A stretch of DNA of 64,000 bases from Ideonella sp. (GTDB taxonomy: Bacteria; Pseudomonadota; Gammaproteobacteria; Burkholderiales; Burkholderiaceae_C), in assembly GCA_015075545.1 (NCBI GenBank), contig JABTUC010000002.1:62001-126000 (forward strand), written 5' to 3'. The translations under genes were made by a program, and so were the position numbers. Of this stretch, positions 11,297 through 19,731 are shown piece by piece. Positions within the stretch are counted from its first letter, which is position 1. Every line of letters begins with the position of its first letter. Under the pieces are notes generated by a model. It was not told the DNA's origin and ran no database searches. It was given only the letters and a program-made list of their open reading frames with translations.

Positions 11297-12079
11297 ATGC
11301 AAATCCGCGTCCTCGGCTGTTCGGGCTCCATCGGCGGCGAGTGCCGCACGACGTCGTTCCTACTCGACCACGACGTCCTGATCGACGCCGGCACCGGTGT
11401 GGGCGACCTCACGCTCGACGAGCTGACCGCGATCGAGCACATCCTCGTCAGCCACTCGCACCTCGACCACGTGCTGGCGATCGGCCTGCTCGCCGACAGC
11501 GTGATGCGCCGCCGCGCGGGGCGCGAGCCGATCCAGGTTCACGCGCTGCCGGCTACCATCGATGCGCTGCGCAGCCACATCTTCAACGGCGTGATCTGGC
11601 CCGACTTCACGCGCCTGCCGTCGGCCGATGCACCGATATTGAAGCTGGTGCCGTTCGAGATCGGGCAGGTCGTGACGCTGGGCGAGCGGCGCATCGAGGT
11701 GCTGCCTGCCGCGCACACGGTGCCGGCGGTCGGCTTCGCCGTGCTCGGCGCGCCGGTGGCCAAGCGCGGCGCCTTCATCTTCACCGGCGACACCGGACCC
11801 AACCCCGCGCTGTGGACGCGGCTGCACGGCATGCGCATCGCCGCGCTGGTGATCGAGACCGCGTTCAGCGACGAGGAGCGCCAGCTCGCGCGCGTGAGCC
11901 GGCATCTGTGCCCGTCGGCACTCGGCCAGGAGCTGGCGCGGCTGGAGCATCCGACCAACGTCTTCATCACCCACATCAAGCCGGGCGAAGTCGATGCGGT
12001 GATGAGCGAAATCGCCGCGCTCGACAGCCCGCACCGGGTGCGCGCGCTGGCGCAGAGCCAGGTCATCGAGATCGACTGA
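11297..12079 (+). CDS. MBL-fold class II-like 3',5'-cyclic-nucleotide phosphodiesterase
   Basis: 260-residue metallo-beta-lactamase-fold hydrolase. The metal-binding signature HSHLDH is in ILVSHSHLDHVLA (around residues 53-58 of the ATG-11297 product), followed by a second histidine in AAHTVPAVGF, FTGDTGPN and the late histidine in FITHIKPGE. The HSHLDH variant and overall order are those of class II cAMP phosphodiesterases (PDE1, CpdP; PF02112) rather than of glyoxalase II. It lies between the phospho-signalling trio and the pilin gene, which suggests, without proving, a cyclic-nucleotide link to type IV pilus control. Other MBL hydrolases cannot be excluded. Confidence 0.78.
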   Translation: MQIRVLGCSGSIGGECRTTSFLLDHDVLIDAGTGVGDLTLDELTAIEHILVSHSHLDHVLAIGLLADSVMRRRAGREPIQVHALPATIDALRSHIFNGVIWPDFTRLPSADAPILKLVPFEIGQVVTLGERRIEVLPAAHTVPAVGFAVLGAPVAKRGAFIFTGDTGPNPALWTRLHGMRIAALVIETAFSDEERQLARVSRHLCPSALGQELARLEHPTNVFITHIKPGEVDAVMSEIAALDSPHRVRALAQSQVIEID

Positions 12080-12101
12080 GCGCGGCGCATCTGTAAGCGG
12101 T

Positions 12102-12118
12102 GTGACGCGCCGCGTCAC
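12102..12118 (+). terminator. Hairpin after the phosphodiesterase gene
   Basis: An inverted repeat GTGACGCG-C-CGCGTCAC (usable as a 6-bp stem with a 5-base loop) lies 22 bases after the stop codon. It lacks a T-run and could be a weak terminator or a protein-binding palindrome upstream of the pilin promoter. Confidence 0.3.
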
Positions 12119-12210
12119 CCAGGCCCGGCGGGGCTGACGCAAATCGGCAGCTTGCATGTAACGAGCGTGAACTAACGCCCAACCGACGGCCTGCAAGGCG
12201 AGTTCCGGCC

Positions 12211-12227
12211 CTGGCACGACCCCTGCA
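12211..12227 (+). promoter_or_regulatory. Sigma-54 (-24/-12) promoter of the pilin gene
   Basis: The sequence CTGGCACGACCCCTGCA matches the RpoN consensus YTGGCACGRNNNTTGCW at every defined position except one. The invariant GG (12213-12214) and GC (12225-12226) have the required 10-base spacing. It sits 48 bases before the pilin ATG, giving a leader of roughly 38 bases. Type IVa pilin genes are classically driven by sigma-54 with the PilS/PilR system. rpoN itself lies later in this window (60385-61902). Confidence 0.88.
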
Positions 12228-12275
12228 TCCAACCCAGGCGGAACCATCAACCCTGTTCCCCAAGGAGAGCAAACC

Positions 12276-12713
12276 ATGAAACGCGTTCAGCAAGGTTTCA
12301 CCCTGATCGAACTGATGATCGTCGTGGCGATCATCGGCATCCTGGCGGCGGTCGCGCTGCCGGCGTATCGCGACTACAGCGTCCGCGCCAAGGTCAGCGA
12401 ACTGGTGCTGGCGGCTTCGTCGGCCAAGACGAGCATCGCCGAATACGTGAACACCAACGGCGTGATGCCTGACACCGCCTCGGTATCGATCGAGGGCCAA
12501 GCTTCGAAGTACGTCGCGTCAGTCGCCTATACCGGCACCAGCGCCTCGGAAGGCTTTATTCAAGTCACTGCAACGCCCGCCGAGCCCGCGATCAGCGGCG
12601 CCATGCTGCGCCTGCAAGGTCTGGCCACCGGTGGTCAGGTGGTCTGGACCTGCAACACCACGGGTGCAGGTACGCCGATTCTGCCCAAGTACCTGCCGTC
12701 GAGCTGCAAGTAG
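12276..12713 (+). CDS. pilA: Type IV pilin (PilA/PilE-like major pilin)
   Basis: 145-residue type IVa prepilin. The six-residue leader ends at G7; prepilin peptidase would cleave before F8, leaving the mature [18 protein letters not shown] helix with the essential Glu at mature position 5. The C-terminal pair C126 and C144 would close the D-loop, ending SSCK. An AAGGAGAG ribosome-binding site precedes the ATG, a sigma-54 promoter lies upstream and a strong terminator follows. Being a single pilin gene behind its own promoter and terminator fits a highly expressed major subunit. It is followed by two O-antigen-ligase-like genes that may glycosylate it. Confidence 0.93.
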   Translation: MKRVQQGFTLIELMIVVAIIGILAAVALPAYRDYSVRAKVSELVLAASSAKTSIAEYVNTNGVMPDTASVSIEGQASKYVASVAYTGTSASEGFIQVTATPAEPAISGAMLRLQGLATGGQVVWTCNTTGAGTPILPKYLPSSCK

Positions 12714-12730
12714 TCGCGATTGCGGCATGA

Positions 12731-12757
12731 AGAGGGCCCCGCGAGGGGCCTTCTTTC
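12731..12757 (+). terminator. Rho-independent terminator of the pilin gene
   Basis: Stem AGAGGGCCCC / GGGGCCTTCT (with one G-T pair) closed by a GCGA tetraloop, running into TTCTTTC. It is placed 17 bases after the pilin stop codon and should isolate the abundant pilin transcript from the downstream gene. Confidence 0.85.
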
Positions 12758-12792
12758 ATTGCACTTCGTGGGCCTCTTCGCCCAAGATCGCG

Positions 12793-14577
12793 ATGGAAGC
12801 CAGCACCTTGATTGCCGAGCGATCCGCATCTAGGTTGCATCGCTCGCTGTGGAGCCGCGACCTGACGCTGCCGTTCGAGCCGTGGCAAGTGCTGTGGGCG
12901 CTTGCGCTGGCCGCGCCGTGGCTGCTGCCGACGCACATGATTCCGTGGCGGGCATTCCACGCCGACCTGCTGATGGCGCTGGCGCTGTTGCCAGCGGCGT
13001 TGTGGGCGATGCTGCTGCGGCGCGAATCGGTGGCGCTGCCACTACCGGCCCTGGCGGCGCTGGGCGTGGCGTGCGTTCCGCTGCTGCAATGGGCCGGCGG
13101 CATGTTCATCTTCGCCGGCGACGCCTGGATCGCCGCCGTCTACCTGTTCGGCTTCGCGCTGGCGATCGCCACCGGCGCCCGCCTGCAGCAAGTGGTGCCG
13201 GGGCGGCTGATCGATGCACTGTTCGCGGCGTTCGCGATCGCCGGGCTGGCTTCGGTCGGCATCGTTCTCGCCCAGTGGCTGCGCGTGTGGCCCGTGCGCC
13301 TGGCCGACTTCGACTTCATCATCTACTACCCCGGATCGCCGTACCGGCCGTTCGGCAACCTCGGGCAGGCCAACCACCTGGCGACTCTGCTGGTGTGGGC
13401 GATGCTCGCACTATGGTGGGCGTACCTGGCGGGCCGCGTGCGCGGCGCAGTCGCCGCCGCGGCGTGCGCCTTCGTGCTGGTCGGGATCACAGCGACCCAG
13501 TCGCGCACCGCGTGGCTCGAACTGGTCGCGCTGGCGGTCGCGGCCGTGGTCTGGCGGCAGCCGCTGGCGACGCGTCGCTGCGCGCCTGCCCTGGCTGGCC
13601 TGGCCTTGCTCGCCGTCGCGCTTGTCGCCGGCTGGGGGCTCGCCAATCGCGCGCTCGACCTCGAAGCGGCGCGCGCGCTGTCGAACGAGGTGTCGTCGGC
13701 AGGCCTGCGCCCGGCGATCTGGCAGCTCTTCATCGATTCGGCGCTGCAGCGGCCGTGGGCTGGCTGGGGCTGGAACCAGGTTCCGTTCGCGCAGGCGACG
13801 GTCGCGCTCGATCACCCGTCGCTGCACTACACCTTCCAGAGCGCCCACAACCTGATGCTCGATTTGATGGTGCAAAGCGGCCTGCCGCTGGGGCTGCTGA
13901 TCAGTCTCGGCCTGGCCGGCTGGATGCTGGTGCAGGCACGCCGCGTCGGCTCCACCGCCGGCTGCCTGTTGTGGCTGGCGCTGGCGATGCTCGGCGTCCA
14001 CGCGATGCTCGAGTTCCCGCAGGCCTACGCCTACTTCCTGCTTCCAGCCGGCCTGATGATCGGTGCGCTCGAAGCGATGCATCCGTGGCGGCCGGTCTTG
14101 GTCAGCCGCTGGCTGCCCACCGGCGCGCTGATGCTCGCCGCGGCGCTCACTGCATGGGTCGGCGTGGAGTACCACCGCGCCGAACAGAACCTGACCCAGT
14201 TGCGCTTCGAGCGCGCGCGCATCGTCCCGGTCGGCGTCGACCACGTGACCCCGACCCAGGCGCCCGATCTCGTGCTGCTGACGCAGTTGCGCGACTTCCT
14301 GCGCGCGCTGCGGCTGCGCCCCGACGCGGGGATGAGCGCCGAGCAGCTCGAACTGATGCGGCGCGTGACGCTGCAGTATCCGTCGGACGGCAACCATCTG
14401 ATCCTGGCGGCGATGGAGGCGTTGAACACCGGGCCCGGGGAGGCGGGTCGTGTGCTCGATCGCATGTGCCGCATGGTGCCGCCGCCGCGGTGTCGCGACG
14501 CGCTCGCCGCCTGGCGCGGCATGGCCGCCACGTCGGCGCCACTGGCCGAAGTCAAGCTACCCGCTGTGCCGCAGTAG
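12793..14577 (+). CDS. PglL/Wzy_C family O-oligosaccharyltransferase-like membrane protein (copy 1)
   Basis: 594-residue polytopic membrane protein with about 11-12 hydrophobic segments and a soluble C-terminal tail of about 130 residues. It contains the Wzy_C/O-antigen-ligase core: FGNLGQANHL, TQSRTAWLEL, the large periplasmic loop with RPAIWQLF and WAGWGWNQ, then SAHNLMLDLMVQSGLPLG and LEFPQAYAYFLLPAGL. PglL/TfpO enzymes transfer lipid-linked glycans to Ser/Thr of pilins, and a gene right after pilA is the classical TfpO location. Acting on this pilin is inference; WaaL ligase or Wzy polymerase activity is the alternative. The ATG at 12793 lies just past the pilin terminator. Confidence 0.82.
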   Translation: MEASTLIAERSASRLHRSLWSRDLTLPFEPWQVLWALALAAPWLLPTHMIPWRAFHADLLMALALLPAALWAMLLRRESVALPLPALAALGVACVPLLQWAGGMFIFAGDAWIAAVYLFGFALAIATGARLQQVVPGRLIDALFAAFAIAGLASVGIVLAQWLRVWPVRLADFDFIIYYPGSPYRPFGNLGQANHLATLLVWAMLALWWAYLAGRVRGAVAAAACAFVLVGITATQSRTAWLELVALAVAAVVWRQPLATRRCAPALAGLALLAVALVAGWGLANRALDLEAARALSNEVSSAGLRPAIWQLFIDSALQRPWAGWGWNQVPFAQATVALDHPSLHYTFQSAHNLMLDLMVQSGLPLGLLISLGLAGWMLVQARRVGSTAGCLLWLALAMLGVHAMLEFPQAYAYFLLPAGLMIGALEAMHPWRPVLVSRWLPTGALMLAAALTAWVGVEYHRAEQNLTQLRFERARIVPVGVDHVTPTQAPDLVLLTQLRDFLRALRLRPDAGMSAEQLELMRRVTLQYPSDGNHLILAAMEALNTGPGEAGRVLDRMCRMVPPPRCRDALAAWRGMAATSAPLAEVKLPAVPQ

Positions 14578-14667
14578 CGCGCGCAGTTGCGCCGCAATCG
14601 CCGGCGCGCTGCCCGCAGGCCGACCGCGTATAGTCGCCGCGCCCCTGGACGCACGAGTTCCCTGCCT

Positions 14668-16434
14668 TTGCCTGCATTCGCCCACGCGGCCGTCACATCG
14701 CTCGCGGTGGCCGCCCCGATGCTGCTGGCGTTCAACGCGCCGCCGTCGCCGACCGTCCTCAACGGGCTGCTCGCGATCGGGCTGTGGGGGCTGGTGCTGG
14801 CGATGCTCCCGCGCGTGCCACGCTTGCCGCCGGGTTCGGTTGCCGCCACATTGGCTGCGGCGACCTGCGTCGTGCTGGCCGCCGTGGCGAGCGCGGTGTT
14901 CGGCTCGCTGCCGGCGTCGATCGCCGCCGGAACCGTTGCCGTGGTCGGCGCGGCGGCGCTCGTGCTGCTTGCTGCCGCGGCCCCTTTCGACCACCGTACC
15001 CGCAGGGCGGCGAGCGATGGCTTCTGGTGGGGGCTGGTGATCGCCGGAGGGCTCAGCGCAGTGATCGCGATGATCCAGGTGTTCGCACCCGACTGGCCCG
15101 ACGGCACCTGGATCGCGCGCTCGTCGTTCCCGGGCCGCGCCGGTGCGAACCTGCGGCAGCCCAACCACCTGAGTTCGCTGGCCTTGTGGGCCATCGTCGC
15201 GTGGGTCGCACTGGCCGGCCAGCGACGCTGGCGCATGCCGCTTGCGCTCGCCGTGTACGCGGCTCTGTTGTTCGCCGTGGTGCTGACCGGCTCGCGCACC
15301 GGCATCCTGGGTACCGCGGTGTTGGCCCTGTGGGGGTTGGTCGATCGGCGCCTGCCGCGTCCGTGGCGTATCGCGCTCTTGACGTCGCCGCTGGTGTTCG
15401 CGCTGCTGTGGTCGGCAATGGCGGCGTGGGCGTACTTCACGGGACACCTGTTCGGCGCCGAGGGGCACGTGCTGCTCGGCGGTAGCGGGGGCGACATCTC
15501 GAGTTCGCGCTTCGCCATCTGGTCCAACGCGCTGGCGATGATCGCAGCCGAACCCTGGACGGGCGTCGGCTGGGGCGAGTTCAACCTGGCATGGACGCTG
15601 AGCGCGTTCCCTCATCGACCGACCGCGTTCTTCGACCACACCCACAACCTGCCGCTGCAGTTGCTGGTGGAGTTGGGGATTCCGCTGGGCACCGCGGTGA
15701 TCGTGCTGTTGGCGGTGGCCTTGGTGCAGGCGGGCCGCCGCGCCTGGGCGTGCGACGACGACGAGGCCCTGTCCAGGCGCGCCGCGTTGATGATCGTGCT
15801 GATGATCGGCCTGCACAGCCTGCTGGAGTACCCGTTGTGGTACGCCTACTTCCTGCTGCCGGTGGCCTTTGCGTGGGGCTTCGCGCTGTCGCCGCTGACT
15901 CCGGCGGCGGCTCGCCAGGCCGGCGAACGGCCCGAAGCGTCGCCGCTCGCTAACCATGGCGGCAGCCGGACACTCGGCTTCGCTGGCCTGGCGCTGGCGA
16001 TCGGCGCCGCCGCCGCGGCGTTCGACTACTGGCGCGTCGTCGTGATCTACGACCCGGGCGAGCATGCGGCACCGCTCGAGGAGCGCATCGAGCGCGGCCA
16101 GCGCAGCCCGCTGTTCGGCCACCATGCCGACTATGCGGCGGCCACCGCGTTCGGCGAGCCGAAGGCGCCGCTGTCGCCATCGCAGCAGCTCGCGTTCGAA
16201 CGCGCCCCGCACCAGTTGCTCGACGTGCGCTTGATGATCGCCTGGGCGCAGGCGCTGGCCGCCGAAGTCGAACTCGACAAGGCGCGCTGGCTGGCGGCGC
16301 GGATCCGCGAGTTCCGCAACCCCGGTGCCGACGAGTTCTTCGCGCCGTGCCGCAGCGCCGGCACCGCCGCCACGGCGTTTCAGTGCCAGCCGCCGTCGCG
16401 GGTGGTGCACTGGCGCGAGTTCACGCGGCCCTGA
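14668..16434 (+). CDS. PglL/Wzy_C family O-antigen-ligase-like membrane protein (copy 2)
   Basis: 588-residue polytopic membrane protein paralogous to the preceding one: ANLRQPNHLSSLALW, LTGSRTGILG, RFAIWSNALAM, GVGWGEFN, HTHNLPLQLLVELGIPLG and LEYPLWYAYFLLPVAF align with the same blocks in copy 1, although identity outside them is low. It matches the PglL layout (NHL block, HNLxLQLLxExGIP motif) somewhat better than copy 1. The start is uncertain: TTG 14668 is chosen because the first membrane helix follows directly, with CTG 14662 and ATG 14719 as alternatives; no convincing ribosome-binding site is visible. There is a 90-base gap from copy 1. Confidence 0.8.
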   Translation: MPAFAHAAVTSLAVAAPMLLAFNAPPSPTVLNGLLAIGLWGLVLAMLPRVPRLPPGSVAATLAAATCVVLAAVASAVFGSLPASIAAGTVAVVGAAALVLLAAAAPFDHRTRRAASDGFWWGLVIAGGLSAVIAMIQVFAPDWPDGTWIARSSFPGRAGANLRQPNHLSSLALWAIVAWVALAGQRRWRMPLALAVYAALLFAVVLTGSRTGILGTAVLALWGLVDRRLPRPWRIALLTSPLVFALLWSAMAAWAYFTGHLFGAEGHVLLGGSGGDISSSRFAIWSNALAMIAAEPWTGVGWGEFNLAWTLSAFPHRPTAFFDHTHNLPLQLLVELGIPLGTAVIVLLAVALVQAGRRAWACDDDEALSRRAALMIVLMIGLHSLLEYPLWYAYFLLPVAFAWGFALSPLTPAAARQAGERPEASPLANHGGSRTLGFAGLALAIGAAAAAFDYWRVVVIYDPGEHAAPLEERIERGQRSPLFGHHADYAAATAFGEPKAPLSPSQQLAFERAPHQLLDVRLMIAWAQALAAEVELDKARWLAARIREFRNPGADEFFAPCRSAGTAATAFQCQPPSRVVHWREFTRP

Positions 16435-16450
16435 ACGGTGGCCGTTCGGT

Positions 16451-16951
16451 TCAACGCGCCTCGCCCGGGGCCAACCAGCGCCCGGACTTGCCGCCGCTTT
16501 TCTCGAGCAGCCGGATGTCGCCCATCACCATGCCGCGGTCGACGGCCTTGCACATGTCGTAGACGGTCAGCAGGCCGATCTGCACCGCGGTCAGCGCCTC
16601 CATCTCGACGCCGGTACGCCCATGCGTTTCGGCCTGCACGATGCAGTGCACGGCGGGCGCCGCGGCGTCGACTTCGAACTCGACGCTGACGCGGGTCAGC
16701 GGCAGCGGATGCGCCAGCGGAATCAGCTCGGCGGTGCGCTTGGCGGCCTGGATCGCCGCGATGCGCGCGATGCCGATCACGTCGCCCTTGCTCGCCTGGC
16801 CGGCGCTGATCAGCGCCAGCGTCGCCGCCTGCATGCGGATGCTGCCTCGTGCGCGCGCGACGCGGTGGGTCTCGGCCTTGGCGCCCACGTCGACCATGTG
16901 CGCCTGGCCTCGGGTGTCGAAATGGGTCAACGTCGGGTCGCTGGGGGCCAT
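16451..16951 (-). CDS. moaC: Cyclic pyranopterin monophosphate synthase MoaC
   Basis: 166-residue MoaC, which with MoaA converts GTP to cyclic pyranopterin monophosphate, the first step of molybdenum cofactor synthesis. Family blocks are all present: [18 protein letters not shown] near the N-terminus, [31 protein letters not shown], and [29 protein letters not shown] near the C-terminus. No other moa/moe genes are adjacent. The cofactor it helps make would be needed by the NarG subunit encoded at 34-38 kb. It is convergent with the second O-antigen-ligase-like gene. Confidence 0.96.
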   Translation of the reverse strand: MAPSDPTLTHFDTRGQAHMVDVGAKAETHRVARARGSIRMQAATLALISAGQASKGDVIGIARIAAIQAAKRTAELIPLAHPLPLTRVSVEFEVDAAAPAVHCIVQAETHGRTGVEMEALTAVQIGLLTVYDMCKAVDRGMVMGDIRLLEKSGGKSGRWLAPGEAR

Positions 16952-17059
16952 GATGACGGCGGGGTCGAGATGCCGTTAACCGGCGGGCAATGTCACGGTG
17001 CGATCATAGGCGTCCGCGCGGCGATCGATGCCAGCTCGCACGCCCGCGCGGCGATCTCG

Positions 17060-18631
17060 ATGAACCCCTGCAGTCGATCCACGCTCCACCGTCGCAAGCC
17101 GCGCGCGCTGCTGCGCCGTGGCGTGGCCGCTGCCCTCGCGCTGGCGTTCGCGCTGACGGGCCCGGCGTGGGCGCAGGTGCGGCTGCCGTCGCTCGGCGAA
17201 TCGGCGACCGACGGTCTGTCGGTGACCGCCGAGCGGCACCTCGGCGAGCAGATCATGCGCGAGGTGCGCCGCGACCCCGAGTACCTCGACGACCCGGTGC
17301 TGCTGGAGTACCTGCAGTCGATCTGGACGCCGCTGGTGCAGGCGGCGCGCCGGCGTGGCGACATCACGCCCGACATCGACGCCAACTACCCGTTCGAGGC
17401 CTTCCTGGTGCGCGACCGCAGCGTCAACGCGTTCGCGTTGCCCGGCGGTTATGTCGGAGTGCACCTGGCGCTGATCAACCTCACCGGTTCGGCCGACGAG
17501 CTGGCGTCGGTGCTGGGCCACGAGTTGTCGCACATCACGCAGCGCCACATCGCGCGCAGCGTCACCGTCGGCCAGCGCCAGAGCCTGCTGGCGCTGGCCG
17601 GGCTGATCCTCGGCGTGCTGGCGGCGCGCAGCAGCCCCGATGCCGCCCAGGCGGCGATCATGGGCGGCCAGGCGGCGGCCGTCCAGGGCCAGCTCAGCTT
17701 CTCGCGCGACATGGAACGCGAGGCCGACCGCATCGGCCTGGCGGTGATGCGCGACGCCGGTTTCGCGCCGTCGGGCATGGCGGGCATGTTCGCGAAGCTC
17801 GAGCAGGCCAACCGCCTCAACGACAGCGGCGCCTATCCCTACCTGCGCAGCCACCCGCTCACCTCCGAGCGCATCGCCGAGGCGCAGGCGCGGATCGGCA
17901 CGGCAGCCGCCGCCACGCACAACCCGCATTTCGAGCATGCGCTGATGCGCGCGCGCGCGCGGGTGCTGATGGAGACCACCGCGCAGGCATGGCAGCGCCT
18001 GCAGGATCTCGACAAGGCCTTGGCCAGCCCGGGCGACGACCGCCTTGCCGTGTTGTACGCCAGCGTACTGGCATCGATTCAGCTACGCGACTTCGCGCGC
18101 GCCGCGCCGGCCTTTGCCGAGGGCGAGCGGCTGGTGGCTGCCGAGCGCCAGCCGCCGCGTCGCGCGCGCGAGTGGGCGCTGCTGGGCGTCGAACTCGCAG
18201 TGGCCCAGGGCGATGCCGTCGTCGCCGAGAAGCGGCTGGACGCGCTGCCCGCCGACGGTTCGCGGCCGCGCCTGCTGCTGGCCGCGCAGGCGGCGCTGCG
18301 CTCCAACGACCCCGCGCTGCTGAAACGTCGATGCGAGACGCTGCAGAGCTGGACCAGCGACCACCGCGGCGACGCGCTCGCCTGGAGCGAGCTGTCGTCG
18401 TGTGCCGAGCGCCAGGGTCAGAAGCTGCGCGCCGTGCGTGCGCAGGCCGAGGCGCACGCCGCGCTCGGCGACCTGGGCGGTGCGATCGACCGTCTGCGTG
18501 CCGGCCAGCGCCTCGCGCGCTCGGGCGCCGGGAAGGACTTCATCGAGTCGTCGGTCATCGATGTGCGGCTGCGCGAACTCGAAGCACAGCGTCGCGCGCT
18601 GACGGACGGGACGCGCGGCCGCGGCGGTTAG
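17060..18631 (+). CDS. M48-family periplasmic metalloprotease, BepA-like
   Basis: 523 residues. A signal peptide (RRGVAAALALAFALTGPAWAQ, cleavage near residue 39) implies export. The zinc-protease motif is HELSH (154-158), followed by the third-ligand glutamate in MEREADRIG and the SHPLTSERIAEAQAR block. The C-terminal half is helical and TPR-like, as in BepA/YfgC, an outer-membrane protein assembly factor and protease that acts on LptD and the BAM complex. Length is close to that of BepA. The start is ATG 17060; no strong ribosome-binding site is visible. The moaC-M48 neighbourhood recurs in Burkholderiales. Confidence 0.88.
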   Translation: MNPCSRSTLHRRKPRALLRRGVAAALALAFALTGPAWAQVRLPSLGESATDGLSVTAERHLGEQIMREVRRDPEYLDDPVLLEYLQSIWTPLVQAARRRGDITPDIDANYPFEAFLVRDRSVNAFALPGGYVGVHLALINLTGSADELASVLGHELSHITQRHIARSVTVGQRQSLLALAGLILGVLAARSSPDAAQAAIMGGQAAAVQGQLSFSRDMEREADRIGLAVMRDAGFAPSGMAGMFAKLEQANRLNDSGAYPYLRSHPLTSERIAEAQARIGTAAAATHNPHFEHALMRARARVLMETTAQAWQRLQDLDKALASPGDDRLAVLYASVLASIQLRDFARAAPAFAEGERLVAAERQPPRRAREWALLGVELAVAQGDAVVAEKRLDALPADGSRPRLLLAAQAALRSNDPALLKRRCETLQSWTSDHRGDALAWSELSSCAERQGQKLRAVRAQAEAHAALGDLGGAIDRLRAGQRLARSGAGKDFIESSVIDVRLRELEAQRRALTDGTRGRGG

Positions 18632-18675
18632 TGCCGGCTGCAGCCGCCCGCTGGCGAGCCCCGCCCCGGGTACGC

Positions 18676-19038
18676 TCAAGCGGAGCGCGGCGCGAACAGG
18701 CGCTCGATCGCGACGTCGATCACCACCCCGGCCACGCTGTAGATCAGCGAGCCGATCAACGCGGCGCCGAAGCCGGTGACCGTGAAGCTGTTGCCGACCA
18801 GGCCGGCGGCGGCCCAGAACATCAGCGCGTTGATCACGAACAGGAACAGCCCGAGCGTCAGCAGCGTCACCGGCAGCGTCAGCAGCACCAGCAGCGGGCG
18901 TACCAGCGTGTTCAGCAGACCGAGCACGAGCGCGGCGACCATCGCCGCACCGAAGCTGGCGACGTGCACACCGGCGTACAGATTGGCCACCAGCAGCAGC
19001 GCCGCGGCCAGCAGGAACCAGCGAATGATCAGCTTCAT
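18676..19038 (-). CDS. Phage holin family 4 / YvlD-type small membrane protein
   Basis: 120-residue protein with four predicted membrane segments and almost no soluble part. The pattern matches PF04020 (phage_holin_4_2, YvlD), including LVLGLLNTLVRPLLVLLTLPVTLLTLG-type spacing (residues roughly 38-64) and the second-half INALMFWAAAG. Despite the name there are no phage genes around it, and YvlD proteins are ordinary chromosomal membrane proteins with unclear function. It is convergent with the M48 protease gene. Confidence 0.8.
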   Translation of the reverse strand: MKLIIRWFLLAAALLLVANLYAGVHVASFGAAMVAALVLGLLNTLVRPLLVLLTLPVTLLTLGLFLFVINALMFWAAAGLVGNSFTVTGFGAALIGSLIYSVAGVVIDVAIERLFAPRSA

Positions 19039-19108
19039 GGCGCGAGCATAGCGCCGTAGCGCGCTGCACTCGGGTGCGCACGTGATGCGCGGCGGCGACA
19101 GAAATGCG

Positions 19109-19165
19109 CTCCACGAGGGAGAAAAGCGATCTCCACGAGGGAAAAACGCTTCTCATCGAGGAAAC
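19109..19165. repeat. Three imperfect tandem repeats upstream of the SWIB gene
   Basis: CTCCACGAGGGA occurs at 19109-19120 and again at 19131-19142 (period 22), each followed by a purine-rich GAAAA run and AGCG/ACGC. A third, degenerate copy (CTCATCGAGGAAA) starts at 19152. The third copy overlaps a candidate promoter, so the array could be a regulator-binding site. It is not part of any gene I can support. Confidence 0.5.
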
Positions 19166-19178
19166 CTCGCTGTACCAT
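19150..19178 (+). promoter_or_regulatory. Candidate sigma-70 promoter of the SWIB/H1-like gene
   Basis: TTCTCA (19150-19155) and TACCAT (19173-19178) are separated by exactly 17 bases and each keeps four of six consensus bases. They lie 94 bases upstream of the ATG and overlap the third tandem repeat. Confidence 0.4.
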
Positions 19179-19271
19179 CGCGCCCGCAGGGATCACGAGA
19201 GAAACGAGAGTTCACGCGGCTCTCACCCGGGTTCCGGCACATCAACCACTCACGTGATGGAGAAATTTCAA

Positions 19272-19691
19272 ATGGCAACTGCGAAGAAGGCGAAGAAGGC
19301 GGCGAAGAAGGCCCCGGCCAAGAAGGCCGCGAAGAAGAAGGCCCCCGCCAAGAAGGCGGCCAAGAAGGCCCCGGCCAAGAAGGCCGCCAAGAAGAAGGCC
19401 CCCGCCAAGAAGGCCGCCAAGAAGAAGGCTCCCGCCAAGAAGCGCACCCCGAATGCGGCGTTCATGAAGGCAATGACGCCCAGCGCCGCGCTGGCGGCCA
19501 TCATCGGCGACAAGGCCATGCCCCGCACCGAGGTGACCAAGAAGGTGTGGGAGTACATCAAGAAGAACGGCCTGCAAGACAAGGTCAAGCGCACGATGAT
19601 CAACGCCGACGCCAAGCTGAAGGAGATCTTCAACAAGGCCCAGGTGTCGATGTTCGAGATGACCAAGCTGATCAACTCGCACCTCAAGTGA
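19272..19691 (+). CDS. Histone H1-like/SWIB domain DNA-binding protein
   Basis: 139 residues in two parts. Residues 1-58 are a low-complexity tail made of repeated KKAAKK(K)APA units, about half lysine, like bacterial histone H1-like proteins and H1 C-termini. Residues 60-139 form a SWIB/MDM2 domain (NAAFMKAMTPSAALAAIIG, PRTEVTKKVWEYIKKN, INADAKLKEIFN, VSMFEMTKLINSHLK). It should be a nucleoid-associated protein, with the tail binding DNA nonspecifically. GGAG ten bases before the ATG supports this start rather than MEKFQ 15 bases upstream. The codon-level repeat (AAGAAGGCC units) makes the tail prone to length change. Confidence 0.9.
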   Translation: MATAKKAKKAAKKAPAKKAAKKKAPAKKAAKKAPAKKAAKKKAPAKKAAKKKAPAKKRTPNAAFMKAMTPSAALAAIIGDKAMPRTEVTKKVWEYIKKNGLQDKVKRTMINADAKLKEIFNKAQVSMFEMTKLINSHLK

Positions 19692-19700
19692 GCCGCGGCG

Positions 19701-19718
19701 GGCCTCTCCCGAGAGGCC
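19701..19718 (+). terminator. Hairpin directly after the SWIB gene
   Basis: GGCCTCT-CCCG-AGAGGCC, a perfect 7-bp stem, begins 10 bases after the stop codon and precedes the main terminator. No T-run follows, so it may stabilise the 3' end rather than terminate. Confidence 0.4.
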
Positions 19719-19731
19719 TGCAGCGAGCGAG

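Noticed and set aside
13411..16410. Several long minus-strand frames opposite the O-antigen-ligase-like genes
   Set aside because: They lie opposite genes with clear membrane topology and family motifs and show no motif of their own.
18676..19038. Prophage remnant suggested by the holin-family protein
   Set aside because: The protein is YvlD-type, which is chromosomal in many bacteria, and no phage gene, integrase or att site flanks it.
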